A stretch of 64,000 nt of DNA from Streptomyces sp. MJM8645 (lineage in GTDB: Bacteria; Actinomycetota; Actinomycetes; Streptomycetales; Streptomycetaceae), in contig NZ_LJJF01000001.1 in assembly GCF_001625365.1 (NCBI RefSeq), positions 2,860,501-2,924,500 of the forward strand. The letters run 5' to 3'. How positions within the stretch are numbered: the first letter of the stretch is position 1; each line of letters begins with the position of its first letter. Below are positions 11,029 through 20,356 of the stretch, piece by piece. The notes below the pieces were generated by a model that was not told the DNA's origin, did not search any database, and worked only from the letters and a program-made list of their open reading frames with translations. The position numbers and the translations under genes are program-made.

Positions 11029-12321
11029 TTACTCCCCTTCGACCCGCATGATGCTGGCCACGTCCCGCACGCTGTCCAGCGCGCGGAGCTTGTCGACCGT
11101 CGCCGACAGCGCGGCGTCGGTGGCACGGTGAGTGACCACGACGAGCGAGGCGTCGCCGTCGCGGCCCTGCTGGCGCACGGTGTCGATGGAGACGCCGTGC
11201 TCCGCGAAGACGGACGCGACCTGGGCGAGGACACCCGCACGGTCGTCCACGTCCAGGCTGACGTGGTAGCGGGTGACCACCTCGTCCATCGGCTTGGCGG
11301 GCAGCTGCGTGTACACCGAGTCACCGGGACCGGTGGCGCCGGCCAGCTTGTTGCGACAGACCGCGACCAGGTCGCCGAGCACCGCGGAGGCGGTCGGCGA
11401 GCCGCCCGCGCCCGGGCCGTAGAACATCAGCCGGCCGGCCGCCTCGGCCTCGACGAACACCGCGTTGTACGCCTCGCGGACGGAGGCCAGCGGGTGCGAC
11501 AGCGGGATCATCGCCGGGTGGACCCGCGCGGTGACGGACTCGCCGTCCGCCGCCCGCTCGCAGATCGCGAGCAGCTTGACCACGCAGCCCATCTCCTTGG
11601 CGGAGGCGATGTCGGCGGCGGTCACCTCGGTGATGCCCTCGCGGTAGACGTCCGCCGCGGTGACCTTGGTGTGGAAGGCGATGCCGGCCAGGATCGCGGC
11701 CTTGGCGGCGGCGTCGAAGCCCTCGACGTCGGCCGTCGGGTCGGCCTCGGCGTAGCCCAGCGCGGTGGCCTCCTCCAGCGCCTCCGAGTAGCCGGCGCCG
11801 GAGGTGTCCATCTTGTCGAGGATGAAGTTGGTGGTGCCGTTGACGATGCCCAGCACCCGGTTGACCTTGTCCCCCGCGAGGGACTCGCGCAGCGGGCGCA
11901 GCAGCGGGATCGCGCCCGCCACCGCGGCCTCGTAGTACAGGTCCACCCCGGCCCCGGCGGCCGCGGCGTGCAGCTCGGTGCCGTCCTTGGCGAGCAGCGC
12001 CTTGTTGGCGCTGACCACCGAGGCGCCCCGCTCGAACGCCGACAGGATGAGGTGTTTGGACGGCTCGATGCCGCCGACGACCTCGACCACCACGTCGATG
12101 TCGCCCCGGTTGACCAGGGCCTCGGCGTCGGTGGTGATCAGGTGCTCGGGCACGCCCGGACGCACCCGGCCGGCCCGGCGGACCGCGATCCCGGCGAGCT
12201 CGACCGGGGCACCGATGCGCGCGGCGAGGTCGTCGGCCGTCGTCGTCATGATGCGCGCCACCTCGGAGCCCACCACACCACAACCCAGCAACGCCACCTT
12301 CAGCGGGCGCGTACGCATCAT
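11029..12321 (-). CDS. hom: Homoserine dehydrogenase with ACT domain
   Basis: Hom reduces aspartate-4-semialdehyde to homoserine with NAD(P)H, the branch point to threonine and methionine. The 430-aa protein has an N-terminal Rossmann motif KVALLGCGVVGSEVAR, the catalytic domain with VNGTTNFILDKM and LGYAEADPTADVEGFDAA, and a C-terminal ACT domain (about 355-430, HVSLDVDDRAGVLAQVASVF) expected to give threonine feedback inhibition. Two adjacent ATGs (12321 and 12318) are possible; GGAG precedes both. The longer open frame upstream is noncoding in character. It follows lysA by 138 bases. Confidence 0.95.
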   Translation of the reverse strand: MMRTRPLKVALLGCGVVGSEVARIMTTTADDLAARIGAPVELAGIAVRRAGRVRPGVPEHLITTDAEALVNRGDIDVVVEVVGGIEPSKHLILSAFERGASVVSANKALLAKDGTELHAAAAGAGVDLYYEAAVAGAIPLLRPLRESLAGDKVNRVLGIVNGTTNFILDKMDTSGAGYSEALEEATALGYAEADPTADVEGFDAAAKAAILAGIAFHTKVTAADVYREGITEVTAADIASAKEMGCVVKLLAICERAADGESVTARVHPAMIPLSHPLASVREAYNAVFVEAEAAGRLMFYGPGAGGSPTASAVLGDLVAVCRNKLAGATGPGDSVYTQLPAKPMDEVVTRYHVSLDVDDRAGVLAQVASVFAEHGVSIDTVRQQGRDGDASLVVVTHRATDAALSATVDKLRALDSVRDVASIMRVEGE

Positions 12322-12459
12322 CCGACTCCGCTCTGCATTCTTCGTGCTTCGGTAATTCCGGCGGGATTCTGGGGGCCGCCGGGAACTTCGGTCCGTACCA
12401 GTCTCGGGGACTTCCCGCACGGATCTACGGTCGTTCCATGATCTGAGACAAGGATTTCG

Positions 12460-13851
12460 TCATCCGATATCGAGACGCAGGAGATCCTCCTCCGTCTCGC
12501 GCCGGACGATCACCCGCGCGGCACCGTCCTTGACGGCCAGCACGGGAGGCTTCAGGGCGTGGTTGTAATTGCTCGCCATCGAGCGGCAGTACGCGCCGGT
12601 GGCAGGCACCGCGATCAGGTCGCCCGGGGCCAGGTCGGCCGGCAGGAAGGCGTCCCGGACCACGATGTCGCCGGACTCGCAGTGCTTGCCGACCACCCGC
12701 ACCAGCATCGGCTCGGCGTCGCTGCGGCGCGACACCAGGGCCACCGAGTACTCGGCGTCGTACAGCGCGGTCCGGATGTTGTCGGACATCCCGCCGTCCA
12801 CGCTGACATAGGTGCGCAGGCCCTCCAGCGGCTTGACGGTGCCGACCTCGTACAGCGTGAACGCCGTCGGGCCGACGATCGCCCGGCCCGGCTCCACGCT
12901 CAGCCGGGGGGTGTCCAGGTTCGCGGCGGCGCACTCGCGGCGCACGATGTCGGCCAGCGCGGCCGCGATCTCGGCCGGCTCGCGCGGGTCGTCCTCGCTG
13001 GTGTACGCGATGCCCAGGCCGCCGCCCAGGTCGATCTCGGGCAGCTCGACGCCGTGCTCGTCGCGGATCTCGGCCAGCAGGCCGACCACCCGGCGGGCGG
13101 CCACCTCGAAACCGGCGGTGTCGAAGATCTGCGAGCCGATGTGCGAGTGGATGCCGCGCAGCTCCAGGCCCTCGTGCCCGAGCACCCGGCGCACCGCCTC
13201 GGCGGCAGACCCGTTGCCCAGCGACAGCCCGAACTTCTGGTCCTCGTGCGCCGTGGCGATGAACTCGTGGGTGTGCGCCTCGACACCGACGGTGATCCGG
13301 ATCAGCACCTGCTGGCGGACGCCCTGGCGGGCCGTGATGGCGGCCAGCCGCTCGATCTCCTCGTAGGAGTCGACCACGATGCGCCCGACGCCGGTCTTCA
13401 CCGCGTGTTCGAGCTCGTCCGCCGTCTTGTTGTTGCCGTGCAGCGCGATCCGCTGCGGCGGCATCCCGGCGGCCAGCGCCACCGTCAGCTCGCCGGAGCT
13501 GCACACGTCGAGGTTCAGGCCCTCCTCGTGCAGCCAGCGCACGATCGCCTTGGAGAGGAACGCCTTGCCGGCGTAGAAGACGTCCGCCTCGGTGCCGAAG
13601 GCGTCGCGCCAGGCCCGCGCCCGGGCCCGGAAGTCGTCCTCGTCGAGCACGTAGGCCGGCGTGCCGAACTCGGCCGCCAGGGACTTGACGTCGATCCCGC
13701 CGACGGTGGCCACGCCCTCGGCGTCGCGGGCGACGGTGCACGACCAGACCTTGGGGTCGAGCGCGTTCAGGTCGGCCGGCGGGGCGGAGTAGTGGCCCTC
13801 GGGCAGCACGTCACCGTGACGGGGGCCTGCGGGGTGTGCGGAGCGAGACAT
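12460..13851 (-). CDS. lysA: Diaminopimelate decarboxylase
   Basis: LysA makes lysine from meso-diaminopimelate with loss of CO2. The 463-aa fold-type III PLP enzyme shows the PLP lysine in [11 protein letters not shown] near residue 95, [37 protein letters not shown] and [11 protein letters not shown]. Both the alanine-racemase-like barrel and the C-terminal sheet domain are complete. Start is ATG at 13851, with AAGGAAG and CAGGA upstream. It is followed by hom and thrC, making an aspartate-family cluster. Confidence 0.96.
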   Translation of the reverse strand: MSRSAHPAGPRHGDVLPEGHYSAPPADLNALDPKVWSCTVARDAEGVATVGGIDVKSLAAEFGTPAYVLDEDDFRARARAWRDAFGTEADVFYAGKAFLSKAIVRWLHEEGLNLDVCSSGELTVALAAGMPPQRIALHGNNKTADELEHAVKTGVGRIVVDSYEEIERLAAITARQGVRQQVLIRITVGVEAHTHEFIATAHEDQKFGLSLGNGSAAEAVRRVLGHEGLELRGIHSHIGSQIFDTAGFEVAARRVVGLLAEIRDEHGVELPEIDLGGGLGIAYTSEDDPREPAEIAAALADIVRRECAAANLDTPRLSVEPGRAIVGPTAFTLYEVGTVKPLEGLRTYVSVDGGMSDNIRTALYDAEYSVALVSRRSDAEPMLVRVVGKHCESGDIVVRDAFLPADLAPGDLIAVPATGAYCRSMASNYNHALKPPVLAVKDGAARVIVRRETEEDLLRLDIG

Positions 13852-13875
13852 GTCCTGCTTCCTTGACCTATGGCG

Positions 13876-13914
13876 AGGGGCGGCGACGGTCTCCGTTGAC
13901 CGTCAGCCGCCCCC
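13876..13914 (-). terminator. argS terminator
   Basis: The inverted repeat GGGGCGGC(-)GACGGT / ACCGTCAGCCGCCCC (about 13877-13890 with 13899-13913) pairs with a single bulged base, a few dozen bases beyond the argS stop and before lysA. Confidence 0.6.
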
Positions 13915-13936
13915 GCTGCGCACTTGGGGGTGGTGC

Positions 13937-15598
13937 CTACATCCGCTCGGGCGCCGTGACGCCCAGGAGCGTCAGGCCGTTGGCCATCACCGTTCGCGTG
14001 GCCTCGACCAGCCAGAGCCGGGCGCGGTGCGTGTCCGTGAGCTCCTCGTCGCCCTTGGGCAGGAACATGCAGTTCTCGTACAGGCGGTGGTACTTGCCCG
14101 CCAGGTCCTCCAGGTAGCGGGCGACCCGGTGCGGCTCGCGCAGCTCGCCGGCCGTGGCCAGGATCCGCGGGAACTCGCCGAGGGCGCCGAGGATGTCGTT
14201 CTCCCACACGGTGGCGAGCAGCTCGGGCTTGAAGTCCTGCGCCGCGCCCTTGTCGACGCCGAGCTGCGCGGCCTTGCGGGCCACACCGCACATCCGGGTG
14301 TGCGCGTACTGGACGTAGTAGACCGGGTTCTCGTTGGACTGGCTGGTCAGCACGTTGATGTCGAGCGTGATGGTGGAGTCCGTGGGGGACCGCGTCAGGG
14401 TGTAGCGGGCGGCGTCCACGCCGATCCACTCGATCACGTCGTCGATCGTGATGATGTTGCCGGCCCGCTTGGACATGCGGACCTCTTCGCCGTCGCGAAG
14501 CATCTTCACGAACTGGCCGATCTTGACCTCGATGTTGCGGTCCATGTCGTCGCCCGCGCAGGCCACGATGGCCTTCAGCCGGTTGACGTAGCCGTGGTGG
14601 TCGGCGCCCAGCATGTAGACGGAGACCTCGGCACCGCGGTCCCGCTTCGACAGGTAGTACGCGGCGTCGGCGGCGAAGTAGGTGGTCTCGCCGTCGGCCT
14701 TGACCAGGACGCGGTCCTTGTCGTCGCCGAAGTCGGTGGTGCGCAGGAAGACCGCGCCGTCCTGCTCGAAGACGTGGCCCTGCTCGCGCAGCCGGTCCAT
14801 GGCCTTCTCGACCGCGCCGGAGTCGTGCAGCGACTTCTCCGAGAACCAGACGTCGAAGTGGGTGCCGAACTCCTGCATCGAGCGCTGGATCTCGGCCACC
14901 ATGAGCTTGAGGCCCTCGGTGCGGAAGGCCTCCAGCTGCTCGGCGTCGGGCAGGTCGAGCACGCCCGGGACGCCGTCGGTGATGGCCTTGGCGATGTCGC
15001 CGATGTACTCGCCCACGTAGCCGTCGGCGGGGACGGGCTGACCGTTCGCGGCGGCCTTCAGCGAGCCGGCGAACTTGGAGATCTGCACGCCGGCGTCGTT
15101 CAGGTAGTACTCGGTGGTGACGTCGGCGCCGCTGGCCCGCAGCACGCGCGCCAGCGAGTCGCCGACGGCGGCCCAGCGGACGCCGCCGATGTGGATCGGG
15201 CCGGTCGGGTTGGCGGAGACGAACTCCAGGTTGATCTTCAGGCCCTTGAGCGCCTCGTTGCGTCCGTAGGCCTCGCCCGTCTCGACGATGGTGCGCGCCA
15301 GCGCGCCCTGGGTCGCGGCGTCCATGGTGATGTTCAGGAAGCCCGGCCCGGCGATGTCGACCTTGGCGACGCCGGTGATCCCTCGCAGGCGGTCGGCCAG
15401 CAGTTCCGCCACGGCTCGCGGCGGGCGGCCGGCCGCCTTGGCGAGCTGGAGGGCCACGTTGATCGCGTAGTCGCCGTGGTCCCTGTTCTTGGGTCGCTCG
15501 ACCGTCACGTGCTCGGGCACGGCGACGGTCAGCTCGCCCGCCTCGACGGCGGCGCTCACTGCGGCCTGGACTGCCTGGGAAAGCTCTGCGGGTGTCAC
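13937..15598 (-). CDS. argS: Arginyl-tRNA synthetase
   Basis: ArgS charges tRNA-Arg with arginine. The class I signature is present as ANPTGPIHIGGVRW (HIGH variant) near residue 136 and as RMSKRAGNIIT (KMSKS variant) near residue 376. The C-terminal anticodon-binding domain ends in TVMANGLTLLGVTAPERM. The GTG at 15598 (VTPAELSQAV, 553 aa) is preferred. No Shine-Dalgarno is seen, but TACGCT stands exactly seven bases upstream of the GTG, suggesting a leaderless mRNA. A tRNA-Arg gene lies ~700 bases away, which may be chance. Confidence 0.95.
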   Translation of the reverse strand: MTPAELSQAVQAAVSAAVEAGELTVAVPEHVTVERPKNRDHGDYAINVALQLAKAAGRPPRAVAELLADRLRGITGVAKVDIAGPGFLNITMDAATQGALARTIVETGEAYGRNEALKGLKINLEFVSANPTGPIHIGGVRWAAVGDSLARVLRASGADVTTEYYLNDAGVQISKFAGSLKAAANGQPVPADGYVGEYIGDIAKAITDGVPGVLDLPDAEQLEAFRTEGLKLMVAEIQRSMQEFGTHFDVWFSEKSLHDSGAVEKAMDRLREQGHVFEQDGAVFLRTTDFGDDKDRVLVKADGETTYFAADAAYYLSKRDRGAEVSVYMLGADHHGYVNRLKAIVACAGDDMDRNIEVKIGQFVKMLRDGEEVRMSKRAGNIITIDDVIEWIGVDAARYTLTRSPTDSTITLDINVLTSQSNENPVYYVQYAHTRMCGVARKAAQLGVDKGAAQDFKPELLATVWENDILGALGEFPRILATAGELREPHRVARYLEDLAGKYHRLYENCMFLPKGDEELTDTHRARLWLVEATRTVMANGLTLLGVTAPERM

Positions 15599-15682
15599 GA
15601 CGCCAAGCGTAGGCGAGACGGGGTACCCGCCCGCCACCCGGTTTGCCGGTCGGGACGCCCGCGGGCGCTCCCGTCAGCGGTG

Positions 15683-16111
15683 TCAGCCTCGATCCGTCCG
15701 CTCTGTTCGCTCAGGGCGAAACCCGCTCGGCTGTCCGCCCAGGGTCATCAGCCGCCGCACCAGCGCCACCAGATCGGCCGGGTCGAAGGGCTTGCCGAGG
15801 TAGCCGTCCACCCCGACGGCCTCCCCCAGGTCCAGATCGGCCGGGGTGCAGGCGCTCACGATCGCGATCGGCAGCCGGCTGGTCCCCGGGGTCGCGCGCA
15901 GCCGGGCCGCCGTCCGCAGGCCGTCCAGGCGCGGCATCATCACGTCCAGCGTCACCACGTCCGGCTTCACCCGGCGGACCACCTCCAGGCACTCGGCGCC
16001 GTCGGCGGCGGTCACCACCTCGAAGCCCTCAAGCTCCAGGTTGACCCTGATCAGCTGGCGGATCACCTCGCTGTCGTCCACCACGAGGACCCGCCCGGAC
16101 ACTCCCGACAC
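15683..16111 (-). CDS. Single-domain response regulator (CheY-like receiver)
   Basis: A 142-aa stand-alone receiver domain with no output domain. The phosphoacceptor pocket is complete: acidic pair in VLVVDDSEVIRQ, phosphoaspartate in VVTLDVMMPRLDG, the switch residue in IVSACTP and the conserved lysine in YLGKPFDP. The frame is open up to the tRNA gene, but the family homology begins at VSGRVLVV. GTG at 16111 (or 16102) is therefore the likely start. TACCCT lies seven bases before the 16111 GTG, so the mRNA is probably leaderless. No cognate kinase is adjacent. Confidence 0.85.
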   Translation of the reverse strand: MSGVSGRVLVVDDSEVIRQLIRVNLELEGFEVVTAADGAECLEVVRRVKPDVVTLDVMMPRLDGLRTAARLRATPGTSRLPIAIVSACTPADLDLGEAVGVDGYLGKPFDPADLVALVRRLMTLGGQPSGFRPERTERTDRG

Positions 16112-16299
16112 CTCACCGAGGGTATCGGCGCCCCCGCCGCCCCGTCCGGCCTTTGGGCACTTCCACCGCCCCCGCCGCCCGCCGCCGACGCACCCCGCAC
16201 CCGCTCCTGCTCCCCCGCCGCAAACCCGTGCACGGACCACGCCCGGAGCCTGGTAGTGTTCTTCACGTCGGAGGCCGAAACGCCGACGACATCGAGCAG

Positions 16300-16371
16300 G
16301 CCCCCGTAGCTCAGGGGATAGAGCACCGCCCTCCGGAGGCGGGTGCGTAGGTTCGAATCCTACCGGGGGCA
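16300..16371 (+). tRNA. tRNA-Arg (anticodon CCG)
   Basis: A complete cloverleaf can be drawn. The acceptor is GCCCCCG/CGGGGGC, the D arm GCTC-AGGGGATA-GAGC, the anticodon stem CCGCC/GGCGG with loop CTCCGGA (anticodon CCG reading CGG), a four-base variable loop, and the T arm GTAGG-TTCGAAT-CCTAC. Discriminator A at 16371; CCA is not encoded. CGG is a common arginine codon at this GC content. Confidence 0.97.
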
Positions 16372-16391
16372 CTTCGCAAGAAGTGCAACTG

Positions 16392-16430
16392 AGGCCCAGA
16401 TCAGTGGAGTTGATCCACAGATCTGGGCCT
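16392..16430 (+). terminator. tRNA-Arg terminator
   Basis: A perfect 11-bp stem (AGGCCCAGATC, 16392-16402, with 16420-16430) continues into a second GTGGA/TCCAC stem, followed by T and GTC. It can also end the convergent protease transcript. Confidence 0.8.
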
Positions 16431-16480
16431 TCGTCATGTCCGGGCCCGGTCGGCGGCGCGCGCTGCGGGCCCGGCCGGGC

Positions 16481-17521
16481 TCAGGACGAGGTGCCCTCGA
16501 CCTGGGAGACCAGCCCGGCGATGGTGTGGTCGAAGTAGGCGCTGTAGGACGCGTCGTCGCTGTCGCCGCCCTGCTGGTAGCCGCCGATGGCGCCGACCAC
16601 GTCGCCGGTGGCGACGTTGATCCAGGGGCCGCCGCTGGTGCCGGACGGGTAGGCGGGGCAGTCGATGACGCGCTGGTAGGTGCTCTGCCGGCCGGTGGTG
16701 TTGGTGCACAGGATGGGCTCCTCGGCGTCGCCGGGGTAGCCGTAGAGGCGGACGGTGGCGCCGAAGGGCTCGTCGGCGCCGAGCCGGTTGCCGCCGACCA
16801 CGTCCTCGACGTTGCGGCCGTTGTTCGGGGCCGTCTCCAGGATGGCGAAGTCCTCGTCCTGGTCGCCCTTCTGGGACCAGCCGGTGGTGGTGTGGACCGC
16901 GGTGACCTGCCAGCTGCCGTACGGGGCGGAGCCGTCCCGGTAGCCGGGGACGAAGGTGACGCCGCCGGCGCTGCCGAGGCAGTGCGCGGCGGTCAGCAGC
17001 AGGTTGCCGCCGGGGCTGTGCAGCACGCTGGCGGTGCAGAAGTGGTTGCCGGCCGCCGCGGCGCCGCTGAACAGCGCGCCCACGGTGGCCGCTTCGGGGG
17101 TGGCGGCGGCGGTGGCGGTGGTGCCGAGGACGACGCCGCGGGTGTCGGGGGTGGCCCGCGCGGAGGGCGTCGGGGTGGCCGCCGGGGTGCTGCCCGGGTC
17201 GGCGCTCGCGCCGGCGCCCGCACTGTCGGTCGGGCCGCCCGTCGGGCCGTCCGTCGGGGCGGCGGAGGGGCTGTCGGTCGGAGCGGGGGCGTCGACCGGT
17301 GCGGGTGCGGCGGGCGCCTCGGACGCGGGCGCGGTCGCGGCCGGCGCGACGGCGGCCCGGGAGCTGCGGGCCGCCTTCCCGGCGGCCGTCGCGTCGGACA
17401 GGCTCAGCCCGTGCGTGCCGGTGACCACGGCGGCCACCACCACCGCCGAGAGCGCGGTGAACAGGGTCGGCCCCAGAAGGCTGCGGCGGCGGCGCGACGT
17501 CGGGCGGCTGTGCTGACCCAT
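16481..17521 (-). CDS. Secreted trypsin-like serine protease
   Basis: A 346-aa exported protein. The N-terminus has an RRRR stretch followed by a hydrophobic segment (about residues 15-38), which could be a signal peptide or membrane anchor. Then come ~100 residues of Ala/Pro/Thr/Ser-rich linker. The chymotrypsin-fold catalytic domain has His in LLLTAAHCLG, Asp in DQDEDFAIL and Ser in YPSGTSGGPW, with likely disulfides (FCTAS to AAHC, and ILCTN to IDCPAY). The closest style is the V8/glutamyl-endopeptidase-like group. It lies downstream of the pfkB-family gene on the same strand with a 116-base gap. Confidence 0.88.
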   Translation of the reverse strand: MGQHSRPTSRRRRSLLGPTLFTALSAVVVAAVVTGTHGLSLSDATAAGKAARSSRAAVAPAATAPASEAPAAPAPVDAPAPTDSPSAAPTDGPTGGPTDSAGAGASADPGSTPAATPTPSARATPDTRGVVLGTTATAAATPEAATVGALFSGAAAAGNHFCTASVLHSPGGNLLLTAAHCLGSAGGVTFVPGYRDGSAPYGSWQVTAVHTTTGWSQKGDQDEDFAILETAPNNGRNVEDVVGGNRLGADEPFGATVRLYGYPGDAEEPILCTNTTGRQSTYQRVIDCPAYPSGTSGGPWINVATGDVVGAIGGYQQGGDSDDASYSAYFDHTIAGLVSQVEGTSS

Positions 17522-17637
17522 GTCTGTCTCTCCTGCCAGTGATCGACGGTTTCCCGGGGGCTGCGTGCGATCAACGACTATGCCGTTTCAGCCTGGAAAG
17601 GTCGTTACCGGCGGCTGGGATATCCATGAGAAAAAGC

Positions 17638-18555
17638 TCACCCGTCGGCGCGTAAGCGGTTCAGCGCGCTCCCCAGTTCCTCGGCTCCGATGAAGACGGT
17701 GTGCGTCCCGGCGACGGTGCAGGTGAAGGCACCGGCGACCGAGCCGGCCCGGGCGCACTCCAGCGGCGGGCGACCCCGGAACCAGGAGGCGAGGAAGCCC
17801 GCGACGAAGGCGTCCCCGGCGCCGTTGGTGTCCACCACCGGGCGGCCCGGGTCGACGGCCGGGAGGTGGTGCACCTCGTCGTCGTCGCGGGTGAGCAGGT
17901 AGCAGCCGTCGGCGCCCGCGGTGGCGGTGACGACACCGGCGCGGCCCTCGGCGAGGATCGCGCGCATCACCTGCTCGTGCCGGCCGCGGCAGCCGGCCAC
18001 CGAGAGGAACACCAGATCCGAGCCGAGCGCGTAGTCGCGGTGGTGCGGGTTGGTGCCGTCCCAGTCGTGCAGGTCGGTGGAGGTGGTGCGGCCGAGCCGG
18101 TGGAGGTCGGCGTACATGTCCCGGTTGACGCCGGTGATGGAGAGGTGGACGTGCCGGCTGCGCCGCGCGTACGGCAGGTAGAACTCGGGCGGCAGCCGCA
18201 GGTCGGCGGGGTGGCGGCCGTCGAAGAAGGAGAACCGGCGGCCGGCGGCGTCCACCAGGTTGACCCCGCGCGGGGTGCCGTGCGGGCTCACCAGGTGCGC
18301 GAAGTGCAGGCCGTGGCGCTCGTAGCAGGCGCGGACCAGGGCGCCCTGCGGGTCGTCGCCGAGGAAGTCCAGGAAGGCGGTGCGCAGGCCGAGGCGGTGG
18401 GCGCCGAGGGCGACGCCGTTGCCGGTGTGGCCGACGTAGTCGCGGACGGGTCCGACGAACAGCGAGTCGCCGGGCGGGACCTCCAGCCGGTCCACCCGGA
18501 CGATGGTGTCGACGCCGGAACCGCCGACGACGAGCAGGTCGAACTCGGGCAGCAC
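17638..18555 (-). CDS. PfkB-family carbohydrate or nucleoside kinase
   Basis: A 305-aa ribokinase-superfamily enzyme phosphorylating a sugar or nucleoside hydroxyl with ATP. The N-terminal VVGGSGVDTIVRVDRL and GHTGNGVALGAHRLGL match PfkB signature 1. VVDTNGAGDAFVAGFLAS near residue 250 is signature 2, with the catalytic Asp and anion-hole glycines. Start GTG at 18555 is preceded by AAGGAGG at eight bases. Substrate is not evident. An MFS gene lies 81 bases upstream on the same strand, but that exporter belongs to a drug family, so a shared pathway is not implied. Confidence 0.85.
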   Translation of the reverse strand: MLPEFDLLVVGGSGVDTIVRVDRLEVPPGDSLFVGPVRDYVGHTGNGVALGAHRLGLRTAFLDFLGDDPQGALVRACYERHGLHFAHLVSPHGTPRGVNLVDAAGRRFSFFDGRHPADLRLPPEFYLPYARRSRHVHLSITGVNRDMYADLHRLGRTTSTDLHDWDGTNPHHRDYALGSDLVFLSVAGCRGRHEQVMRAILAEGRAGVVTATAGADGCYLLTRDDDEVHHLPAVDPGRPVVDTNGAGDAFVAGFLASWFRGRPPLECARAGSVAGAFTCTVAGTHTVFIGAEELGSALNRLRADG

Positions 18556-18636
18556 GACGGCGCCTCCTTGGCCCCTGGACGGTGGCCAGGAGTCAAGCAG
18601 GCGCCGGAGGTTGACTGCAAGGTCTTGCTGAAAATT

Positions 18637-20163
18637 TCAGGGTTCTCGTCGGGGCTCTGCCGGGACGGCCGGGTGGGCCCCCGCCTGCACCTCGACCGGG
18701 GCGACGGTCGTCACGGCGGGCGCCGGCCGGTGGTCGATCACCCGGAAGGCGATCAGCGCGGCCAGCAGCAGGACGCCCGTCGACACCCAGTTCGCGACCA
18801 CGTAGCCGTGCACCGTGGCCTGGGCCCGCACCACCGGCGACGAGGCGATCCGGGTCGCCAGGAACGACGCGGTGGCACTGGCCGCGACCGTGTTCAGCAG
18901 CGCCGTGCCGAACGAACCACCCACCTGCTGGGCCGAGTTGATGGTGGCCGAGGCCGCGCCCGCCTCGCGCGGGGAGACCCCGAGGGTGGCCAGGTTCATC
19001 GACGGCATGAAGACCAGGCCCATGCCGGAGCCGAGCAGCAGTTCGGCGGGCAGCACCGTGCCGGCCCACGGGCTGTCCACCGTCATCCGGGTCAACCAGG
19101 CCATGCCGGCCGCGGCGAGCAGCAGCCCGGGGCAGACCAGGTTCCGGGTCGGCACCCTGGTCATCAGCCGGGCCGCGAAGCCGGTCGAGCTGAGCACGAT
19201 GGCGGCCGTCATGGGCAGGAAGGAGACGCCCGACAGCACCGGCGAGAAGTGCTTGATGACCTGGAGGTAGTAGGTGAGGAAGAGGAACAGGCCGAACATG
19301 CCGATCATGGCCAGGCCGACCGAGAGGGCGGCGCCGCCGCGGTTGCGGTCGGCGACGATGTGCAGCGGCAGCAGCGGGTGCGCGGTGCGCCTCTCGACCA
19401 GGACGAACACCGCGAGCAGCGCCAGGCCGAGGGCCAGCGAGCCGAGCACCAGCCCGTCGCCCCAGGTCCGGGTGACGGCCTCGGAGGTGCCGAAGACGAT
19501 CGCCAGCAGGCCGCCGCAGCCGAGCAGCGCGCCGGGCAGGTCGAGCCGGACCCGGCGCCCCCTGGCGGCGTGGTCGCGCTCCAGGAGGCCGGTGGCCGCG
19601 AGGGCCGCGGCGGCGGCGATCGGGACGTTGACGAACAGGCACCAGCGCCAGTCCAGGTACTCGGTCAGCAGCCCGCCCAGGATCAGGCCGAGCGCGGAGC
19701 CGCCGGCGGCGATCGCGCCGAAGACGCCGAAGGCCGTACTGCGCTCCCTGGGGTCCGTGAAGGTGGTGGAGAGCAGTCCCAGGGCCGAGGGGGCGAGCAG
19801 GGCGCTGAACCCGCCCTGGAGGGCGCGGGCGCCGAAGAGCATGGCCGGGCCGTCCGCCGAGCCGCCGAGGGCGGAGGCGGCGGCGAAGCCCAGCAGGCCG
19901 ACGGTGAAGACGCGTTTGCGGCCGAAGAGGTCGCCCAGCCGTCCGCCGAGCAGCAGCAGGCCGCCGAAGGCGAGCGTGTAGGCGGTGATCACCCACTGCC
20001 GGTCGGCGTCGGAGATGCCCAGGTCCCGCTGGGCCGACGGCAGCGCGATGTTCACGATGGTGACGTCGAGGACGATCATGAGCTGGGCGACGGCGATGAC
20101 CGCCAGCGCCCACCAGCGGCGGCTGTCCGCGTTCTCATGACCGGTGGCGGTTCGCGCAGACAC
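18637..20163 (-). CDS. MFS drug/H+ antiporter, DHA2 (14-TM) family
   Basis: A 508-aa integral membrane exporter. The family motif LDVTIVNIALPSAQRDLG is in TM1. It is followed by RQWVITAYTLAFGGLLLLGGRLGDLFGRKRV (motif A, split here by residues 60-90) and about 14 hydrophobic segments. Start is GTG at 20163 with GGAAGG at seven bases. DHA2 proteins expel antibiotics and cationic compounds at the expense of the proton gradient. No dedicated regulator is adjacent; the TetR gene at 22.2 kb lies beyond an unrelated gene. Confidence 0.9.
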   Translation of the reverse strand: MSARTATGHENADSRRWWALAVIAVAQLMIVLDVTIVNIALPSAQRDLGISDADRQWVITAYTLAFGGLLLLGGRLGDLFGRKRVFTVGLLGFAAASALGGSADGPAMLFGARALQGGFSALLAPSALGLLSTTFTDPRERSTAFGVFGAIAAGGSALGLILGGLLTEYLDWRWCLFVNVPIAAAAALAATGLLERDHAARGRRVRLDLPGALLGCGGLLAIVFGTSEAVTRTWGDGLVLGSLALGLALLAVFVLVERRTAHPLLPLHIVADRNRGGAALSVGLAMIGMFGLFLFLTYYLQVIKHFSPVLSGVSFLPMTAAIVLSSTGFAARLMTRVPTRNLVCPGLLLAAAGMAWLTRMTVDSPWAGTVLPAELLLGSGMGLVFMPSMNLATLGVSPREAGAASATINSAQQVGGSFGTALLNTVAASATASFLATRIASSPVVRAQATVHGYVVANWVSTGVLLLAALIAFRVIDHRPAPAVTTVAPVEVQAGAHPAVPAEPRREP

Positions 20164-20300
20164 TGGTCAGCCTTCCGGAGGGGTACGGAGGGGTCACGCA
20201 GTCGGGGAAGTCACGCAGTCGCCTTCAAGCGAAGCTCCCGCACGGACGGATGGCAAGGAAAAACCTCACCAAATCGACCTTTTCGGGCCAAAGGACCAGC

Positions 20301-20332
20301 GGCCCCGGGACTCGCGGACGAGGCCCGGGGCC
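20301..20332 (-). terminator. Hairpin downstream of the DUF885 gene
   Basis: GGCCCCGGG (20301-20309) pairs with CCCGGGGCC (20324-20332), with an inner CTCG/CGAG stem. It lies 25 bases past the minus-strand stop at 20357. Confidence 0.6.
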
Positions 20333-20356
20333 GGCGGCCAGCGGCCAGCGGCCGAC

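Noticed and set aside
16300..16430. tRNA-Arg as an integrative-element attachment site
   Set aside because: No integrase, no duplicated tRNA 3' end and no composition shift are present in the flanking sequence; the site looks unoccupied.
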